From Williamsia maris (GTDB lineage Bacteria; Actinomycetota; Actinomycetes; Mycobacteriales; Mycobacteriaceae): DNA of 64,000 nucleotides. Positions 1-8,372 of the stretch are shown here, piece after piece (position 1 is the first letter of the stretch; every line of letters begins with the position of its first letter). Below the pieces are notes generated by a model that saw only the letters and a program-made list of their open reading frames with translations, was not told the origin of the DNA and did not search any database. The translations under genes and the position numbers were made by a program. The stretch is taken from NCBI RefSeq assembly GCF_024171815.1, contig NZ_JAMTCJ010000001.1:310001-374000 (forward strand), in the 5' to 3' direction.

Positions 1-672
1 ACGTCGATCGACGTTCACGCCAACCGCAAGATCGGCGCACTGTTCGTCGGCGACACCGATCGACACACGTGCACGGCGGAATCGGTCCACAGCCGCTCCG
101 GTGACCTCGTACTCACCGCGGCACACTGTCTGACCGGCGCGACCGGTCCGATCACCTACGTCCCCGCGTACCGGGCGTCGCAGGCCCCCTTCGGTCGGTG
201 GACGGTCACCTCGGTCTATCTCGATCCCGGCTGGCTCACCGGCCAGGACGTCAACCGGGACTACGCGGTGCTCCGCGTGCGCGCCGACCCGCAGACCGCA
301 CATCGGACGCTCGAGTCGGTGACCGGCCGCGGCTTCGGCATCGGCTCGTTCGGCATCGGCACGGCCATCCGGGTGGTCGGGTACGGCGCCGGGTCGGGCG
401 ACACCCCGATCGGATGCCGCGGTCGCACCCGAGAGGCGCGGAACTCACCGACGGTGACCTGCCGCGGACTGGTGGACGGGACCAGCGGATCCCCCTGGAT
501 GACCGGACGCGCCACCACGATCGGCCTGGTCGGCGGCTACAACCAGGGCGGCTGTGTCAGCTTCATCTCGCACTCGCCCGTGTTCGACGCCGACCTCACC
601 GCGCTGATGGCACGCGCGGACGCCGGCGGACCGGGTGACACGGCACCGCCCACCGGCGCCGCGGTCTGCTGA
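1..672 (+). CDS. Trypsin-like serine protease, 5' end outside window
   Basis: The frame is open from base 1, so the amino end and any signal peptide lie outside the window; 223 residues remain. The chymotrypsin-fold catalytic triad reads in order: His42 in TAAHC, Asp87 in NRDYAVL, and Ser164 in GTSGSPW (numbering from the first visible residue). Cys24/Cys43 and Cys139/Cys154 could form the usual disulfides, which fits an exported enzyme. The family hydrolyses peptide bonds outside the cytoplasm; no substrate can be inferred. It converges with the next gene, 18 bases away, and no clear hairpin lies between them. Confidence 0.85.
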   Translation, partial: TSIDVHANRKIGALFVGDTDRHTCTAESVHSRSGDLVLTAAHCLTGATGPITYVPAYRASQAPFGRWTVTSVYLDPGWLTGQDVNRDYAVLRVRADPQTAHRTLESVTGRGFGIGSFGIGTAIRVVGYGAGSGDTPIGCRGRTREARNSPTVTCRGLVDGTSGSPWMTGRATTIGLVGGYNQGGCVSFISHSPVFDADLTALMARADAGGPGDTAPPTGAAVC

Positions 673-690
673 ACCGTCGCGCCCGGACGA

Positions 691-1284
691 TCAGTAGAGG
701 TACACCACAGCGTCGTCGCCACCGTTGCAGGTGACGATCTGCCCCTGCGCCGCGCACATCATCGCGATGCGCTCCCCGGTCTCCGGACTCGTCGCCCGCA
801 CCGTGCGCGGCAGCTGACCGGGGCGCCCGCTGTCGGAGTACGCCAGTCGGACCTGCTCGGCGAAACCACATGTCGTGGCCGATGACCCGACCGAGGACGC
901 ACGGTAGAGGCCGGTTCGTCCGTACCGGATCGGACACGCCCGCGACCCCTCCGGCGCGCCGTCCGCGGTGGTCACCGGCGTGGACCTGGTACTCGAGGGC
1001 GAACTGCTCGTGGTGCTGCGGGTGGTGGTGACCGGCGGCTCGCCGGTCACCGACGGCGTCGCGGTGACCGTCGACGTCGACGCGATCGGCGCCGTGGTCG
1101 GGAACGAACCGCCCGAATCGGATCGGCCGAGCACCAGGTACCCGACGACGGCCGCCAACCCGAAGACGAACACCACGATCAGGACGCCGAGCGCGATGAT
1201 GACCCCACGCGACGGGCCCACGTGGCCGGGCGGCGGCGGTGCGTCAGGGTATTCGGGGTCAGGCGGTGTCGGGTCGCCGGTCAT
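691..1284 (-). CDS. Membrane-anchored protein with Ser/Thr-rich linker, unknown function
   Basis: This 197-residue protein is not recognised as a named family. It has a proline-rich cytoplasmic amino end (about 1-24), one hydrophobic segment (about 28-52), a long Ser/Thr/Pro-rich stretch (about 58-110) and a C-terminal domain of about 85 residues with four cysteines. That layout is typical of single-pass actinobacterial envelope proteins with an outside domain on a flexible, possibly O-mannosylated, stalk (inference). The start is an ATG 27 bases downstream of the TetR gene's stop on the same strand, so the two may be co-transcribed. A sensory or adhesive role is possible but unsupported. Confidence 0.65.
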   Translation of the reverse strand: MTGDPTPPDPEYPDAPPPPGHVGPSRGVIIALGVLIVVFVFGLAAVVGYLVLGRSDSGGSFPTTAPIASTSTVTATPSVTGEPPVTTTRSTTSSSPSSTRSTPVTTADGAPEGSRACPIRYGRTGLYRASSVGSSATTCGFAEQVRLAYSDSGRPGQLPRTVRATSPETGERIAMMCAAQGQIVTCNGGDDAVVYLY

Positions 1285-1311
1285 GACAGGCAGTTTCTCA
1301 CCGACGCGCGA

Positions 1312-2007
1312 CTATTGCTGGGACGTGCGCCACGAATTCATGCCGAGGATGACCATCACCAGCTTGCGCTCGGAGCGCGCCGTGACCTCGCGATCGTCAC
1401 CGTTGTCGCGTCGGTTGGCCTCGAGCATCTCGGCCACCGCCTGCAGCAGGACGTTCACCATGAGATCGGCGGCGAGCTCCAGATCCTCCGCACCCCAGCG
1501 GGCGAGCTCGGGTATCCGGGACAGATCGATGGCCAGTTCCTTGACGAACAGGCGCAGCTCGGTGTCGATGGCCCGTCGGATCTCCGACACCCCGCCGTGC
1601 TGCTCGCGGATGAGGAACCGGAACTGGGCCTCGTTCTCGCGCACCTGCTGGACGAGGATGGCCACCGAACTCTTCACGGTGGGTACGGCGTTGCGGGTGG
1701 CGAGATCGCGGCGACCCTCACGCAGTGTCTTGCGCAGCACCCGCATCGAGTCCTCGACCACGGTGACGCCGAGATCTTCCATCGAGGCGAAGTGTCGGTA
1801 GAACGCGGTGGGGACGATGCCCGCGGCTTTTGCCACCTCACGCAGGCTCAGACTCGCGAAACTGCGGTCGGACACGAGCGCGAGAGTCTCGTCGAGCAGC
1901 GCCTGCCGGGTACGACCCTTGCGCGCTGACCGACTCTCGGAGGCATCGACCGCAGCCGACCGGGTCGGCGGTCGGGGAGGCGAGGCGGGATTTCTGGACC
2001 GCGACAC
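1312..2007 (-). CDS. TetR-family regulator, probable repressor of the desaturase operon
   Basis: A 231-residue protein with a TetR helix-turn-helix at about residues 52-75 (SLREVAKAAGIVPTAFYRHF) and a divergent ligand-binding C-terminal domain. The frame stays open well upstream, but the GTG at 2007 is favoured: a TACACT -10 sits 7 bases before it, which would give a leaderless mRNA, and the upstream extension is low-complexity and would cover the shared intergenic region. It is divergent from the reductase-desaturase pair, a common arrangement for a TetR repressor acting on its neighbour and itself. Regulation of desaturation is therefore inferred from position, not shown. Confidence 0.8.
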   Translation of the reverse strand: MSRSRNPASPPRPPTRSAAVDASESRSARKGRTRQALLDETLALVSDRSFASLSLREVAKAAGIVPTAFYRHFASMEDLGVTVVEDSMRVLRKTLREGRRDLATRNAVPTVKSSVAILVQQVRENEAQFRFLIREQHGGVSEIRRAIDTELRLFVKELAIDLSRIPELARWGAEDLELAADLMVNVLLQAVAEMLEANRRDNGDDREVTARSERKLVMVILGMNSWRTSQQ

Positions 2008-2014
2008 GGTGGCA

Positions 2015-2020
2015 AGTGTA
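2015..2020 (-). promoter_or_regulatory. -10 element of the TetR gene
   Basis: Read on the minus strand this is TACACT, matching TANNNT, 7 bases before the GTG at 2007. Transcription would begin at or next to the start codon. No good -35 hexamer is visible. Confidence 0.45.
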
Positions 2021-2033
2021 GGAGAACCGGCCC

Positions 2034-2049
2034 TGTGACGGTTGTTACA
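2034..2049. promoter_or_regulatory. Candidate TetR operator
   Basis: TGTGACGGTTGTTACA is an imperfect 16-bp dyad (TGTGAC against TGTAAC on the other strand). It lies between the divergent TetR and reductase genes, just upstream of the TetR -10. Size and position suit a TetR-family operator controlling both directions. The assignment to this regulator is an inference. Confidence 0.4.
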
Positions 2050-2162
2050 TCCCACGATGCTTGACCATCGCACCCTGCGGAGTGGCACACTATCCGTGTA
2101 CAAGTGTTCACCGAAATTCGATGAACGGTACAGCCCAACTCTCGCACCCTCTGGAGGCAGCG

Positions 2163-3254
2163 ATGCTCGACCGCTTTCCGGCGATGCTCGGCTCGGTGAT
2201 CGAGGCCGCACTGGCACCGCACCCGGTGGACCGCTATCTCGAACTCGTCGACCCGATGATCACGTGGACCGATCTGCGTGGTCGCGTCGTCGACGTCCGT
2301 CGGGACACCGCCCGCACCGTGACGCTCACCCTGGCGCCCACACGACAGTGGTCCGGCTTCCGCGCCGGCCAGTACATCCAGCTCAGCACCGTTATCAAGG
2401 GTGTACGTCACACCCGGTGCTTCTCGCCGGCCAACGCCGAGTGCGGACCGGACGGCTTCATCGAGCTGACCATCACCGCGCACGACGACGGCTTCGTGTC
2501 CCGCCATCTCCGCGACCACGCGGCGATCGGCGACGTCATGGGCCTACAGCCCGCCACCGGCGACTTCGTCCTGCCGCAGCGACGACCCGAACAGACCGTC
2601 TTCATCAGCGGGGGCAGTGGGATTACACCTGTACTCTCAATGCTGCGCACGCTCGTGGCCGAACGGCATACCGGTTCGACTGTGTTCATCCACTACGCGA
2701 CCACGCCTGCCGACGCCGTCTACGCCGACGAGTTGCAGGCGATCGCCGCCGCGAACCCGTCGATCAGCGTCCACACCGTCTTCACCCGCCACACCGACAC
2801 CGACGGTCCGAACGGACACTTCAGCCCGGAGCACCTCACCGAACTCGCGCCCGACTTCGCACGGGCGCAGACCTTCCTGTGTGGCCCGGCCGGCCTGATG
2901 GACGCGGTGCGGGAGTTCTACACCGAGCGCGATCTCGACGACGCACTGCACAGCGAGGCGTTCACCGCCCCGTCACTGGCCCCCGACCCCGACGAGCCGG
3001 TCAGCGGAACGCTGTCGTTCAAGTCCTCGGGACGGTCGGCCGACAACGACGGCCACACGATCCTCGAGCAGGCCGAGGCCGCGGGTCTGTCACCGGAGTT
3101 CGGGTGCCGCATGGGCATCTGCTTCTCCTGCAGCGCGGTGAAGAAGTCCGGGTGCACCCGCAACGTGCTCACCGGGGACGTCGACACCGATTCCGACACC
3201 CACATCCAACTCTGCATCTCCGCGCCGGTCGGCGACGTCGAGATCGACATCTAA
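2163..3254 (+). CDS. Desaturase electron-transfer reductase (FAD / NAD(P)H / 2Fe-2S)
   Basis: A 363-residue three-part flavoprotein: an N-terminal ferredoxin-reductase FAD domain (RAGQYIQLS region), a nucleotide-binding domain (SGGSGITPVLSML) and a C-terminal plant-type 2Fe-2S ferredoxin domain with cysteines in the CRMGICFSC pattern plus a later LC. It passes electrons from NAD(P)H through FAD and the cluster to a partner oxygenase. The next gene, 11 bases on, is a fatty-acid desaturase, the same pairing as M. tuberculosis Rv3230c with DesA3 (Rv3229c). The ATG at 2163 has TGGAGG upstream; ATG codons further upstream lack a ribosome site. Confidence 0.9.
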   Translation: MLDRFPAMLGSVIEAALAPHPVDRYLELVDPMITWTDLRGRVVDVRRDTARTVTLTLAPTRQWSGFRAGQYIQLSTVIKGVRHTRCFSPANAECGPDGFIELTITAHDDGFVSRHLRDHAAIGDVMGLQPATGDFVLPQRRPEQTVFISGGSGITPVLSMLRTLVAERHTGSTVFIHYATTPADAVYADELQAIAAANPSISVHTVFTRHTDTDGPNGHFSPEHLTELAPDFARAQTFLCGPAGLMDAVREFYTERDLDDALHSEAFTAPSLAPDPDEPVSGTLSFKSSGRSADNDGHTILEQAEAAGLSPEFGCRMGICFSCSAVKKSGCTRNVLTGDVDTDSDTHIQLCISAPVGDVEIDI

Positions 3255-3265
3255 GAGGAGACACC

Positions 3266-4441
3266 ATGACGATCATGCAGCTTCCCACCAGCACCGCGTC
3301 GGACGAGAAGTCGACCGCATCGAAGAAGACCGAACTGGTCCTGTCCTACGAGGAGGTCGAGGCCCTGGGCCGCGAACTCGACGAACTGCGTGCGCGCATC
3401 GTCGCCGACCTCGGCCAGTCCGACCGCGACTACATCTACAAGGTGATCAAGGCGCAGCGCGGATTCGAGATCGCCGGGCGTGGTCTGGCGTACCTCGGTT
3501 GGTTCCCGCCGGCCTGGATCGCCGGTGTCGGCTCGCTCGCGGTGTCGAAGATCCTCGACAACATGGAGATCGGCCACAACGTCATGCACGGCCAGTACGA
3601 CTGGATGCGTGAGCCGTCGCTGAACTCGCGTGAGTTCGAGTGGGACACCGTGTGCCCGGCAGATCAGTGGCGCCACAGCCACAACTATCTGCACCACACC
3701 TTCACCAACATCGTCGGCGAGGACCGCGACATCGGCTACGGCATCCTGCGGATGGACCGGGACCAGCAGTGGAACCCGTACTACCTGGGCAACCTGCTGT
3801 GGGCCTCGATGCTGATGGTCGGCTTCGAGTGGGGCGTCATGCTCCACGACCTCGAGGCGGAGAACGTCATCCAGGGCAAGCGCAAGTGGACCGACGTCAA
3901 GGGCATCGTCAAGGGCATGTGGCGCAAGGCCAGCAAGCAGGTCCTCAAGGACTACATCGTGTTCCCCGCCCTGACCGGACCGCTGTTCCCGATCACGGTG
4001 GCGGGCAACGTCAGTGCCAACCTGGTCCGCAACCTGTGGACGTTCTCGATCATCTTCTGCGGACACTTCCCGTCGGGCGTGCAGACGTTCACCCCCGAGG
4101 AGTGCGAGAACGAGACCAAGGGCCAGTGGTACCTGCGTCAGATGCTGGGATCGGCGAACATCAGCGGCAGCCCGCTGTTCCATCTGATGAGCGGCAACCT
4201 GTCGCACCAGATCGAGCACCACCTGTTCCCCGACATCCCGGCCAACCGGTACCCGGAGATCGCCCCCGAGGTACGCGCGATCTGCGAGAAGCACGGATTG
4301 CCCTACAACACGGGCACTTTCAGCCACCAGATCTTCTCCACCTGGAAGAAGATCGCGAAGCTCTCGCTGCCCAATTCCTGGACCGAGGACGACAACAACT
4401 TCAGTGTTAAGGTCGAGCGCGAACGCAAGGGAGTCGCCTGA
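3266..4441 (+). CDS. desA3: Membrane fatty acyl-CoA desaturase, DesA3-like
   Basis: A 391-residue integral-membrane di-iron desaturase. All three histidine boxes are present: HNVMH at about 104-108, HSHNYLHH at about 137-144 and HQIEHH at about 305. Hydrophobic stretches near 75-95 and 185-200 and in the second half fit the family. The relatives insert a cis-9 double bond into stearoyl-CoA using O2 and electrons from a partner reductase, here the gene 11 bases upstream. AAGAGGAG precedes the ATG, and an ATG earlier in the same frame is not credible. The operon probably ends at the hairpin 4447-4477. Confidence 0.93.
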   Translation: MTIMQLPTSTASDEKSTASKKTELVLSYEEVEALGRELDELRARIVADLGQSDRDYIYKVIKAQRGFEIAGRGLAYLGWFPPAWIAGVGSLAVSKILDNMEIGHNVMHGQYDWMREPSLNSREFEWDTVCPADQWRHSHNYLHHTFTNIVGEDRDIGYGILRMDRDQQWNPYYLGNLLWASMLMVGFEWGVMLHDLEAENVIQGKRKWTDVKGIVKGMWRKASKQVLKDYIVFPALTGPLFPITVAGNVSANLVRNLWTFSIIFCGHFPSGVQTFTPEECENETKGQWYLRQMLGSANISGSPLFHLMSGNLSHQIEHHLFPDIPANRYPEIAPEVRAICEKHGLPYNTGTFSHQIFSTWKKIAKLSLPNSWTEDDNNFSVKVERERKGVA

Positions 4442-4446
4442 TCGGT

Positions 4447-4477
4447 GTGTGGGGCCGCCGCGAGGCGGCCCGCACAC
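4447..4477 (+). terminator. Hairpin after the desaturase operon
   Basis: GTGTGGGGCCGCC and GGCGGCCCGCACAC pair over 13 bp with one bulged C and a GCGA loop, starting 5 bases after the desaturase stop. There is no U-tract, as is common for actinobacterial terminators. Confidence 0.6.
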
Positions 4478-4513
4478 GGTGACGGCCCCGGACCGATGAG
4501 GGTGGTGTAGCCG

Positions 4514-4789
4514 ATGGTCGGCAAGTTCGAACGCAACAAGGACCTGCTGCAGGAGGCCGTGGAGTCGACGGCCTCGCACGTCGGACGTATCGCCACCATC
4601 ATCACCGGGGCCATCGTCGACATCACCCGTGAGATCGGCGACCTCGTCGCCGACGGCGTGGAGATGCGCGAGGCGGCGAAGAAGGCACAGATCGACGAGG
4701 GCGACCTCGACGACCTGCCCCAACTCCCCTCCCCCGACGACGTGATCGACACCCAGGGCGAATACCTGCCCGACGAACGTCGCTCCTAG
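4514..4789 (+). CDS. Small acidic protein of unknown function
   Basis: A 91-residue protein that I do not recognise. The first half (about 15-50) is an amphipathic to hydrophobic helix rich in Ile, Ala and Val; the second half is acidic and unstructured (EGDLDDLPQLP and onward). No signal peptide or cysteine is present. GAGGGTGG lies upstream of the ATG, and codon use looks like the neighbours, which favours a real gene. It follows the desaturase operon but is separated from it by a hairpin. A small membrane-associated accessory protein is one possibility. Confidence 0.6.
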   Translation: MVGKFERNKDLLQEAVESTASHVGRIATIITGAIVDITREIGDLVADGVEMREAAKKAQIDEGDLDDLPQLPSPDDVIDTQGEYLPDERRS

Positions 4790-4833
4790 TCGACCGGGTT
4801 CGGTCAGGTCGTACATTCGTCCGACCTGGCCGT

Positions 4834-4839
4834 TACGCT
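4834..4839 (+). promoter_or_regulatory. -10 element of the MFS exporter gene
   Basis: TACGCT, 7 bases before the ATG at 4847, predicts a leaderless transcript. There is no Shine-Dalgarno sequence before this ATG. Confidence 0.45.
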
Positions 4840-4846
4840 CCTCCCC

Positions 4847-6286
4847 ATGACCCGCTTTCGCGGCCTGGCCATGGCCGTTCTGACGTTCGCGATGTTCATG
4901 GATCTCATGGACGTCACCATCGTCAACGTGGCCCTGCCCGCGATCCGCGAGGACCTCGGCAGCACACCGTCACAGCTCGAATGGATCGTCAGCGGCTACG
5001 TGCTGGCCTTCGCGGGCGTCCTCATCACCTCGGGCCGGCTCGGTGACCGCTACGGCCGTCAACGGGTGTTCATCGCGGGCATCGCCGGGTTCACGCTCGC
5101 GTCGCTGACCGCGTCCCTGGCCCAGAACGGCGAGACCCTCGTCGCCTCGCGGGTCGCCCAGGGACTCTTCGCGGGTCTGATGGTGCCGCAGGTGCTCGCC
5201 AGCGTCCAGGCGCTCTACAAGCCCAGGGAGCGGGCCGCGATCTTCGCCGTCATCGGTGTGATCACCGCGATGGCGGCCGTCATCGGACCGGTCCTGGGCG
5301 GATGGCTGGTCACCAACAACCCCATCGGTGGCGGCTGGCGCTCGATCTTCTTCATCAACATCCCGATCGGGATCGTGATCGTGATCGCCGCGCTGGTGCT
5401 CGTCCCGAACTCGAAGGCCGACCGGCCCTCCCCACTCGATCCACTCGGGGTGCTGCTCGCGGTCGGTGGGATCCTGCTGATCGTCTACCCGCTCGTCGAG
5501 GGGCGTCAGCTCGGCTGGCCGATCTGGTCCTACCTGCTCATGGCCCTCTCGCCGGTTGTGCTCGCGCTGTTCGTCCTCAACGAACGGCGACACGGCGCGG
5601 ACAGCGCGATGATGCCGCTGCGGCTGTTCACCAACCGAGGGTTCACCGGCGGACTGACGATCCAGTTCCTGTTCCAGGGGTCGATCAACTCGTTCTTCCT
5701 CATCCTGGCGCTGTACGTACAGACCGGGCTGGGGTTCACCGCCATCGTCTCCGGGGCGTTGACGCTGCCGTTCAGCATCGGCGCGACGCTCGCGGCCGGC
5801 GTGGCGGCGGCGCTCGTGGCCCGTCTCGGGCGCATCCTGCCCGCGATCGGCGGGACCTTGATGGCGGTCGGCACGGCCTGGACCATCTACGTGTTCAACT
5901 CCACCGGCGCCGACTACTCGGCGTGGGACACCGTCATCCCCATGGCCATCGCCGGCATCGGTCTCACCGTGATGGTCGTCCCCCTCCTCGACATCGCCCT
6001 CGCCACGGTCCACGCCGCGGACTCCGGGGCCGCATCCGGTGTACTCGGAACGTTCCAACAGGTCGGCGGCGCACTGGGTATCGCGGTCACCGGGGTGCTG
6101 TTCTTCGGCGGCGCCGGCCGCTACACCCAGTCCGAACTCCTCCACGCGCTGACCATCGCGGCGTGGGTGCCGATCATCGGCTACGCGCTGGCGGCGCTGT
6201 GCAGTGCGCTGCTGCCCGGCATCTCCGAGGTGAAGGCGCACCTCGAGACCGTCGTCGACGAGGAGGAGGAGCCCGTCACCGCCTGA
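4847..6286 (+). CDS. MFS multidrug exporter, DHA2 (EmrB/QacA) type
   Basis: A 479-residue polytopic membrane protein with about 14 hydrophobic segments, the DHA2 count. The first segment carries the DVTIVNVALPAI motif typical of the 14-helix drug/H+ antiporters, and loop 2-3 carries MFS motif A (GRLGDRYGRQRVF, about 64-76). The antiporter motif C region (ITAMAAVIGPVLGGWL) is also present. It would expel hydrophobic drugs or metabolites using the proton gradient; the substrate is unknown. It appears to be monocistronic. The carboxy end is acidic (EEEEP). Confidence 0.88.
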   Translation: MTRFRGLAMAVLTFAMFMDLMDVTIVNVALPAIREDLGSTPSQLEWIVSGYVLAFAGVLITSGRLGDRYGRQRVFIAGIAGFTLASLTASLAQNGETLVASRVAQGLFAGLMVPQVLASVQALYKPRERAAIFAVIGVITAMAAVIGPVLGGWLVTNNPIGGGWRSIFFINIPIGIVIVIAALVLVPNSKADRPSPLDPLGVLLAVGGILLIVYPLVEGRQLGWPIWSYLLMALSPVVLALFVLNERRHGADSAMMPLRLFTNRGFTGGLTIQFLFQGSINSFFLILALYVQTGLGFTAIVSGALTLPFSIGATLAAGVAAALVARLGRILPAIGGTLMAVGTAWTIYVFNSTGADYSAWDTVIPMAIAGIGLTVMVVPLLDIALATVHAADSGAASGVLGTFQQVGGALGIAVTGVLFFGGAGRYTQSELLHALTIAAWVPIIGYALAALCSALLPGISEVKAHLETVVDEEEEPVTA

Positions 6287-6344
6287 CCCCTCGATCGACG
6301 AAAACATTCCCGATGTGGGACAAAGCACCACCGTGGGCGAATAC

Positions 6345-6373
6345 TTGTCGCGCAGGTCAGACCCCACTACCGT
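6345..6373 (+). promoter_or_regulatory. Promoter of the DUF4395 gene (leaderless)
   Basis: TTGTCG (6345-6350), a 17-bp spacer and TACCGT (6368-6373) form a near-ideal SigA-type promoter. The GTG at 6381 follows after 7 bases, so the mRNA should start at or beside the start codon. This decides the start against an ATG further upstream. Confidence 0.55.
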
Positions 6374-6380
6374 CGATGCC

Positions 6381-6866
6381 GTGCTGCCGTCATCGCTGAA
6401 GTTCCCGAACCCGGTCAACGAGTACGCCGCTCGGACCACCGCCGGACTCGTGGTGATCCTCGCGGTCGTCACCATCGCCGTGAACCACCCGGCGCTGTAC
6501 GCCGTCCTCGCCGCCGGCTTCCTGCTCCGCGTCATCTCGGGGCCGACGCTGTCGCCGTTCGGTCAGCTCTCGGTGCGGGTGATCGTGCCGAGGCTCGGTC
6601 TGACCAAGATGGTCCCGGGTCCGCCGAAACGGTTCGCGCAGGCCATCGGCCTCACGATCACCGGCGTCGCTCTGGTGCTGAGCCTGCTCGGCCACGGTCT
6701 CGCGGCGCAGATCACCGTCGGCCTCGTCGTGATAGCGGCGCTGCTCGAGTCGGTGTTCGGAATCTGCCTGGGCTGCATCATCTTCGGTTTCCTGCAGCGT
6801 CGCGGGGTCATTCCGCAGAGCGTGTGTGAGGCCTGCAACAACATCTCGCTGCGCCAGCCCGCCTGA
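6381..6866 (+). CDS. DUF4395 membrane protein with two CxxC pairs
   Basis: A 161-residue protein with three to four hydrophobic helices (near 20-37, 42-55, 90-108, 112-135) matching the DUF4395 family. After the last helices there are two cysteine pairs, in CLGC and, near the carboxy end, CEAC. Two adjacent CxxC pairs suggest metal binding or thiol-disulfide exchange, and DUF4395 genes are often found near thioredoxin or rhodanese genes (general knowledge; none adjoin here). The GTG start is set by the promoter just upstream. It converges with the ppx-type gene 21 bases away. Confidence 0.75.
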   Translation: MLPSSLKFPNPVNEYAARTTAGLVVILAVVTIAVNHPALYAVLAAGFLLRVISGPTLSPFGQLSVRVIVPRLGLTKMVPGPPKRFAQAIGLTITGVALVLSLLGHGLAAQITVGLVVIAALLESVFGICLGCIIFGFLQRRGVIPQSVCEACNNISLRQPA

Positions 6867-6887
6867 CGCCATCGGGACCACGCGGGC

Positions 6888-7829
6888 TCAGCTGATCGAC
6901 AGCGCGATACCGTCGAGGATGTCGTGCTCGCTGACGACCAGTTCGGTGATGCCCGCCTCGGCCTCGAGCACCCGCGCGAGTTCCAGGGTCACCAGCGAAC
7001 CGCCACCGATGACGTCGACTCGGCCGGGGTGCATCGGGCCCAGCGCCGCGCGTTCGGCCCGGGTCATCACGATCAACTGTTCACAGACCTCGCGCAGCCG
7101 TTCGAACGAGACCCGTGAGCGGTGGATGAGGTCGGGGTCGTAGGTCGACAGGTCCGCGGCGAGCGCGGCCAGGGTTGTCATGGTGCCCGCGACACCGACC
7201 CATGTCGACGCCTGGGCGACGGGCACCGCGGCGAACGCGCGCGCCAACTCCTCGCGGGCGACGCCGCGCGCCGTGGCGATCTCGTCGGCGGTCGGCGGAT
7301 CGGACGCCAGCACACGTTCGGTCAGACGAACGCAGCCGATGTTCGCGGAGAACGCTGCGGTGACATCGCCTCCGCGGCCGAGGACGACCTCGGTCGACCC
7401 GCCACCGAGGTCGGTGACCACGAACGGTCCGTCGGCCGCGTCGAACTCGCCGACCGCGCCGGCGAACGACAACCGCGCCTCCTCGTCGCCGGTGATGACC
7501 TCGGCCACCGACCCGGCGACGACGGGGTCGAGCAGTTCGCGGGTCATGTCGAAGAACTCGTCGCGGTTGGACGCGTCGCGCGTCGCCGAGGTCGCGACCA
7601 TCCGGACGGCGGTGACGTCGTGGTCGGCCATGATGGCGGCGTAGTCGGCCAGGGCCGCTCGGGTCCTGGCCACGGCGGCGTCGGTGAACGACCCGGTGGC
7701 GTCGACGCCCTCGCCGAGTCGGACGACGCGCATCTCGCGATGCAGGTCGACGAGTCCGTCGTCGCTGCGTCGGGCGATGAGCAGTCGGATGGAATTGGTG
7801 CCGCAGTCCACCGCGGCGACGATGCTCAC
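6888..7829 (-). CDS. Ppx/GppA-family exopolyphosphatase / pppGpp phosphatase
   Basis: A 313-residue protein of the actin-like ASKHA fold. The first phosphate loop is VDCGTNSIRLL (about residues 7-17), the second is DLGGGSTEV (about 144-152), and GVAGTMTTL follows near 215. The family removes terminal phosphate from polyphosphate or converts pppGpp to ppGpp; the single short domain matches mycobacterial Ppx proteins without the long C-terminal region. The GTG start overlaps the TGA of the DUF501 gene in GTGA, so the two are likely translationally coupled. It is the last gene of the lpqU-eno-ftsB-DUF501-ppx run, equivalent to Rv1026. Confidence 0.9.
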   Translation of the reverse strand: MSIVAAVDCGTNSIRLLIARRSDDGLVDLHREMRVVRLGEGVDATGSFTDAAVARTRAALADYAAIMADHDVTAVRMVATSATRDASNRDEFFDMTRELLDPVVAGSVAEVITGDEEARLSFAGAVGEFDAADGPFVVTDLGGGSTEVVLGRGGDVTAAFSANIGCVRLTERVLASDPPTADEIATARGVAREELARAFAAVPVAQASTWVGVAGTMTTLAALAADLSTYDPDLIHRSRVSFERLREVCEQLIVMTRAERAALGPMHPGRVDVIGGGSLVTLELARVLEAEAGITELVVSEHDILDGIALSIS

Positions 7830-8362
7830 GACTCGTCGCCCTCGGTCAGGTCGGGGAAGTCCGACACCTGCGGCCAGTCCGCAGGCAGTGCGGTCCCCCG
7901 CAGTCGCGACTGTGCGGCCAACGCGACCGCCTCGTCCCCGAGCGGGTTGACCCCCACCCCCTTGGCCAGCGAGTGCGCCATCAACACGTGCAGACATTTC
8001 ACGCGATCGGGCATCCCGCCTCCGGTGAAATCTGTTCCGAGGGAGTCGATCTCGTCCCGCTCGGAGAGGTAGGCCTCGTGTGCGCGGCGGTATCGCTGCG
8101 CCAGGTCGGTGTCGGTGGTCAGGCGGAGGCTCATCGCCCGCATGACACCGGCCGACTCCAGACGGCTGGCCTCGGCGGTCAGTCGCGGGTCGGTCAGGTA
8201 GTACAGCGTCGGGAACGGGGTCCCGTCGGGGAGCCGAGGCGCCGTCATGACGACCGCGGGCACCCCGTCGGGGGTGCGGTAGCTGACGGCGAGCACGCCT
8301 CGTGGCTCACGGCCGAGCTGCTCGGCGACCACATCGAGGTCCGCCTGAGACACAGAGGTCAC
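7826..8362 (-). CDS. DUF501 protein (Rv1025-like)
   Basis: A 178-residue soluble protein of the actinobacterial DUF501 family, recognised by the conserved opening (AEQLGREPRGVLAV), PTLYYLTDP in the middle and CLHVLMAHSLAKG near residue 125. Its biochemical function is unknown. The gene is almost always found between the ftsB-like gene and the ppx gene, as here, suggesting a shared role in growth or stringent response (inference from order). The start is GTG, 10 bases after the ftsB-like stop; the stop overlaps the ppx start by 4 bases. Confidence 0.88.
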   Translation of the reverse strand: MTSVSQADLDVVAEQLGREPRGVLAVSYRTPDGVPAVVMTAPRLPDGTPFPTLYYLTDPRLTAEASRLESAGVMRAMSLRLTTDTDLAQRYRRAHEAYLSERDEIDSLGTDFTGGGMPDRVKCLHVLMAHSLAKGVGVNPLGDEAVALAAQSRLRGTALPADWPQVSDFPDLTEGDES

Positions 8363-8372
8363 CGGTGCGGGC

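Noticed and set aside
3251-4816. A 521-residue minus-strand frame covering the desaturase and the small acidic gene
   Set aside because: It is a shadow of two genes with good starts and recognisable histidine boxes; its residues are compositionally biased.
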